The notes beneath the pieces are model-generated. The model did no database searches and was not told the DNA's origin. It saw only the letters and a list, made by a program, of their open reading frames with translations. Below are positions 5,806 through 7,963 of a stretch of DNA of 7,963 nucleotides, piece by piece. Every line of letters begins with the position of its first letter. Position 1 is the first letter of the stretch. The stretch lies in NCBI GenBank assembly GCA_958415665.1, contig CATYZK010000050.1, positions 1-7,963 on the forward strand, written 5' to 3'. The stretch is from an uncultured Collinsella sp. Lineage in GTDB: Bacteria; Actinomycetota; Coriobacteriia; Coriobacteriales; Coriobacteriaceae. The position numbers were made by a program, and so were the translations under genes.

Positions 5806-6898
5806 CCATGCTCACCACCTTGGCTCGATCAAGCAGGTCATCGGTAAAGTACCCCAGGTTGGTCGTAGTTATGACCGTCTGGATATCATCGCCGATCAGC
5901 CGCAGGAAAGCGCCGCGACGCTCGCCGTCGAGCTCGCTCATCACGTCGTCCAGAAGCAGCAGTGGGGCGGTGCCCAGGACATCGCGAGCCACGGCGACCT
6001 CGGCCACCTTCCAGGACAGCACCAGCGTGCGCTGCTGTCCTTGGCTGGCAAATGAACGGGCGGAGCGACCCGCCACGGTGAACTCGATCTCGTCACGATG
6101 CGGTCCCACCAACGTCACGCCGCGGCGGATTTCCTCGTCGGCGTGCTCATCAAGGGCAGCCAGCATGCGCTCGTACGCCCAGCCCTTCAGCTCTTCGCGA
6201 TCCTCGACCTGGGGCAAATCCCCCAGCGTGGACGCATAGGCCACGTTGGCAGCCTCGCCGGACGCCACTTGCCCGTAGGCGGTGTGCACATGGCCCGCCA
6301 GCCGGTCGAGTAGGGCCAACCGGTGCACGAGCAGGGCCGAACCCGCGCGGGCAATCGAATCGTTCCACGCGCCGAGCATCTCGCGACAGCACCAGGTCTC
6401 CTTGAGCAGGGCGTTACGCTGGGTCACGCAGCGCCCATAGGTGCTCGCAAGATCGGCATAACGCGCACTCAGCTGCATGCCAAAGTCATCGAGGGCGGCG
6501 CGGCGCACACTGGCGCCTCGCTTAACCATGTCCAGATGGTCGGGGCAAAACAGCACGCTCGGCAGAACCCCGCGCACACCGGCGGCAGAGCATCTCTTAC
6601 CGTTGCGGCTAAACGAGCGCTTACCGTCCTCCGCGCTCAATCCCATATCAAGCACGCGTCCGTCGCCCTCGAGCCTCAGCTCGACCTTGCACGAGCCCAC
6701 GCCGTCATGGACGAGCTCGGCTGCGGTCGGATGCCTAAACGAGGAACCGCTCGTCAGCAGCTGCAGCGCCTCTATGAGATTGGTCTTTCCCGCCGCGTTG
6801 GGTCCCGCAAGTATCGTCACGCCCTCGTCCAGGGCAAGGCGATAGCTATCGAAGCTGCGGTAGTGCGCGACGGAAAGATCGCGGGCGAACATGGTCAT
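5792..6898 (-). CDS. recF: DNA replication and repair protein RecF
   Basis: RecF is an SMC/ABC-type ATPase that binds gapped DNA and, with RecO and RecR, helps load RecA at single-strand gaps. This 368-residue protein has the family length and all hallmarks: Walker A GPNAAGKT at 32-39; the motif VLFCPDHLDMVKRGASVRR at 115-133; GPHRDE at 265-270; the ABC signature SQGQQRTL at 285-292; and Walker B PLLLLDDVMSELD at 312-324, followed by the switch region VITTTN. ATG 6898 is nine bases after the dnaN stop; a second ATG two codons on (6892) is an alternative. No Shine-Dalgarno sequence is visible before either, so translation probably depends on coupling to dnaN. The gene is in the same frame as dnaN. 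The 3' end overlaps dciA by 14 bases. Confidence 0.96.
   Translation of the reverse strand: MTMFARDLSVAHYRSFDSYRLALDEGVTILAGPNAAGKTNLIEALQLLTSGSSFRHPTAAELVHDGVGSCKVELRLEGDGRVLDMGLSAEDGKRSFSRNGKRCSAAGVRGVLPSVLFCPDHLDMVKRGASVRRAALDDFGMQLSARYADLASTYGRCVTQRNALLKETWCCREMLGAWNDSIARAGSALLVHRLALLDRLAGHVHTAYGQVASGEAANVAYASTLGDLPQVEDREELKGWAYERMLAALDEHADEEIRRGVTLVGPHRDEIEFTVAGRSARSFASQGQQRTLVLSWKVAEVAVARDVLGTAPLLLLDDVMSELDGERRGAFLRLIGDDIQTVITTTNLGYFTDDLLDRAKVVSMGETC
5811..5821 (-). promoter_or_regulatory. Ribosome binding site of dciA inside recF
   Basis: The minus-strand sequence AAGGTGGTGAG differs by one internal base from the anti-Shine-Dalgarno complement and ends five bases before GTG 5805. It lies within the final codons of recF, as expected for overlapping, translationally coupled genes. 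Confidence 0.65.
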
Positions 6899-6907
6899 GG
6901 CGCAGCG

Positions 6908-7963
6908 CTAGATGCGGACCGGCATGACCAGGTACAGGTAGTTGATCTTGTCGTAGGACTTGAAGATGCCCGCCTGCGAGTAGCTCTTGAGCTCCAGCGT
7001 GATCTCCTTCTCCTTGGACAGGGCATTGAGGCAGCCGAAGATGTAGTGGTAGTTGAAGGCGATGGTACCCGACTCGCCCTCGGCCTCGACATCGATCGTC
7101 TCCTGCGCAAGGTCCTGGTCATTGGAAATGGAGGACAGGCCCATCTGCCCGTTCTCGACATCGATCTCGAACTTGACGGCGGGGTTGGCGCTCGCGATAA
7201 CGGCCACGCGCTTGAGGGCGGCGTTAAAGGCGGCGACGTCGATCTTGACGCTCGTCACGCACGAATCGGGGATGAGCTGCTTGTAGTTGGGGTACACGCC
7301 CTCGATGCGGCGCGACACGTAGGTGGTGTTGCCGGCCTCGAAGACGACCTGGGTGTCGGTAGCCCCGATCATGATGGTCGCCTGGCTAGCCATGATGTTT
7401 AGCGCGTCGTTAAAGGCGTCGGCCGGAACGTTGAGCTCAAAGGAGCCCTCGAGGGTCGAGGTCTCGACCTGCGTATCGCACACGGCCAAGCGGAAGGAAT
7501 CGGTCGCCACCAGGCGTACGGTGTTGTTTTCGACCTTCATGTGCACGCCGCCCAGGATGGGGCGAGCCTTGTCGGTCGAGGTGACGCGCCACACGCGGCC
7601 GACCATTTCGGACAAGACATCGGTCGGCAGCTCCACGGCACTCTCGATGGCATAGGCCGGAAACTCGGGGAAGTCATTGGCATCGAGCGTGTTCAGCCTA
7701 AAAGAGCTCTTCTCGCAACCAATCAGCACCTGGCGCTCGGACAGCTCAAAGGTGACCGGGGCATCGGGGAGGGTCTTGGTGATATTGGAGAGCATCTTAC
7801 AGGGGATAACCATCTCGCCCTCTTCTTCGACATGCGCCGCGATGCGATGACGGATCGAGATGGTGTAGTTAGAGGTCTGGAATTCCAAGATGCCGTCTTG
7901 GGCCTTAACGAGCACGCCCGACAGGATGGGAAGGGTGGATGCCGAAGCGACACCCTTCATAAC
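6908..7963 (-). CDS. dnaN: DNA polymerase III beta subunit (sliding clamp), 5' end missing
   Basis: The beta clamp is a ring-shaped dimer that encircles DNA and tethers polymerase III and other partners. The window holds 351 codons to the TAG at 6908. The open frame continues past the window edge (7963-7961 is a valine codon just before the first visible ATG at 7960), so that ATG is internal and roughly 15-17 N-terminal residues are missing compared with the usual 366. Numbered from that internal Met: STLPILSGV at 8-16, DANDFPEFP at 93-101, RPILGGV at 133-139, ATDSFRLAV at 152-160, EGVYPNYKQLIP at 220-231 and the typical C-terminus YLVMPVRI at 343-350, covering nearly all three clamp domains. 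The gene probably follows dnaA, and recF follows after nine bases. Confidence 0.97.
   Translation of the reverse strand, partial: VMKGVASASTLPILSGVLVKAQDGILEFQTSNYTISIRHRIAAHVEEEGEMVIPCKMLSNITKTLPDAPVTFELSERQVLIGCEKSSFRLNTLDANDFPEFPAYAIESAVELPTDVLSEMVGRVWRVTSTDKARPILGGVHMKVENNTVRLVATDSFRLAVCDTQVETSTLEGSFELNVPADAFNDALNIMASQATIMIGATDTQVVFEAGNTTYVSRRIEGVYPNYKQLIPDSCVTSVKIDVAAFNAALKRVAVIASANPAVKFEIDVENGQMGLSSISNDQDLAQETIDVEAEGESGTIAFNYHYIFGCLNALSKEKEITLELKSYSQAGIFKSYDKINYLYLVMPVRI

Noticed and set aside
6323..7402. A plus-strand open frame of 359 codons antisense to recF and dnaN
   Set aside because: It spans two well-supported genes on the opposite strand, crosses their junction and shows no domain.
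6908..7960. ATG 7960 as the start of dnaN
   Set aside because: The frame is open to the window edge and the STLPILSGV motif lies too close to this Met for a complete clamp N-terminus, so the true start is outside the window.

Overview
This window is a conserved replication and topology locus beside the chromosomal origin, read entirely from the minus strand. In transcription order (high to low coordinate) it holds dnaN (sliding clamp, 5' end beyond the window), recF, dciA (DUF721 family), an intrinsic terminator, gyrB, gyrA, a second intrinsic terminator, an elaborate palindrome, a promoter, and the first 52 nt of a tRNA-Ile(GAT). No mobile element, phage gene, CRISPR array or defence system is visible.

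The order dnaN-recF-DUF721-gyrB-gyrA-tRNA-Ile is the arrangement known from the origin region of Actinobacteria (in mycobacteria the tRNA pair ileT-alaT follows gyrA at a short distance). High GC, the DUF721 gene between recF and gyrB, and the character of the gyrase subunits suggest an actinobacterium. My best guess is the class Coriobacteriia (Collinsella or a relative), but that is recollection of family sequences and not a database match. dnaA and oriC should lie just beyond position 7963.

Layout: 6908-7963 is dnaN; 5792-6898 is recF, nine bases after dnaN and in the same frame; 5242-5805 is dciA, starting on a GTG inside the end of recF; 5137-5241 is a short intergenic stretch with a strong terminator; 3106-5136 is gyrB and 353-3094 is gyrA, 11 bases apart with strong Shine-Dalgarno sequences; 53-352 is a 300-base non-coding stretch with the gyrA terminator, a nested inverted repeat and the stable-RNA promoter; 1-52 is the partial tRNA.

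The genes work together at the replication fork. The clamp tethers polymerase, RecF acts at gapped or stalled forks, DciA is the helicase-loading factor of bacteria lacking DnaC or DnaI, and GyrA2B2 gyrase removes the positive supercoils ahead of the fork. The coding content is ordinary. The points worth a second look are the roughly 187-bp nested palindrome between gyrA and tRNA-Ile, the long acidic N-terminal extension of GyrA, a second GyrA-box-like motif, and the dnaN/recF junction.
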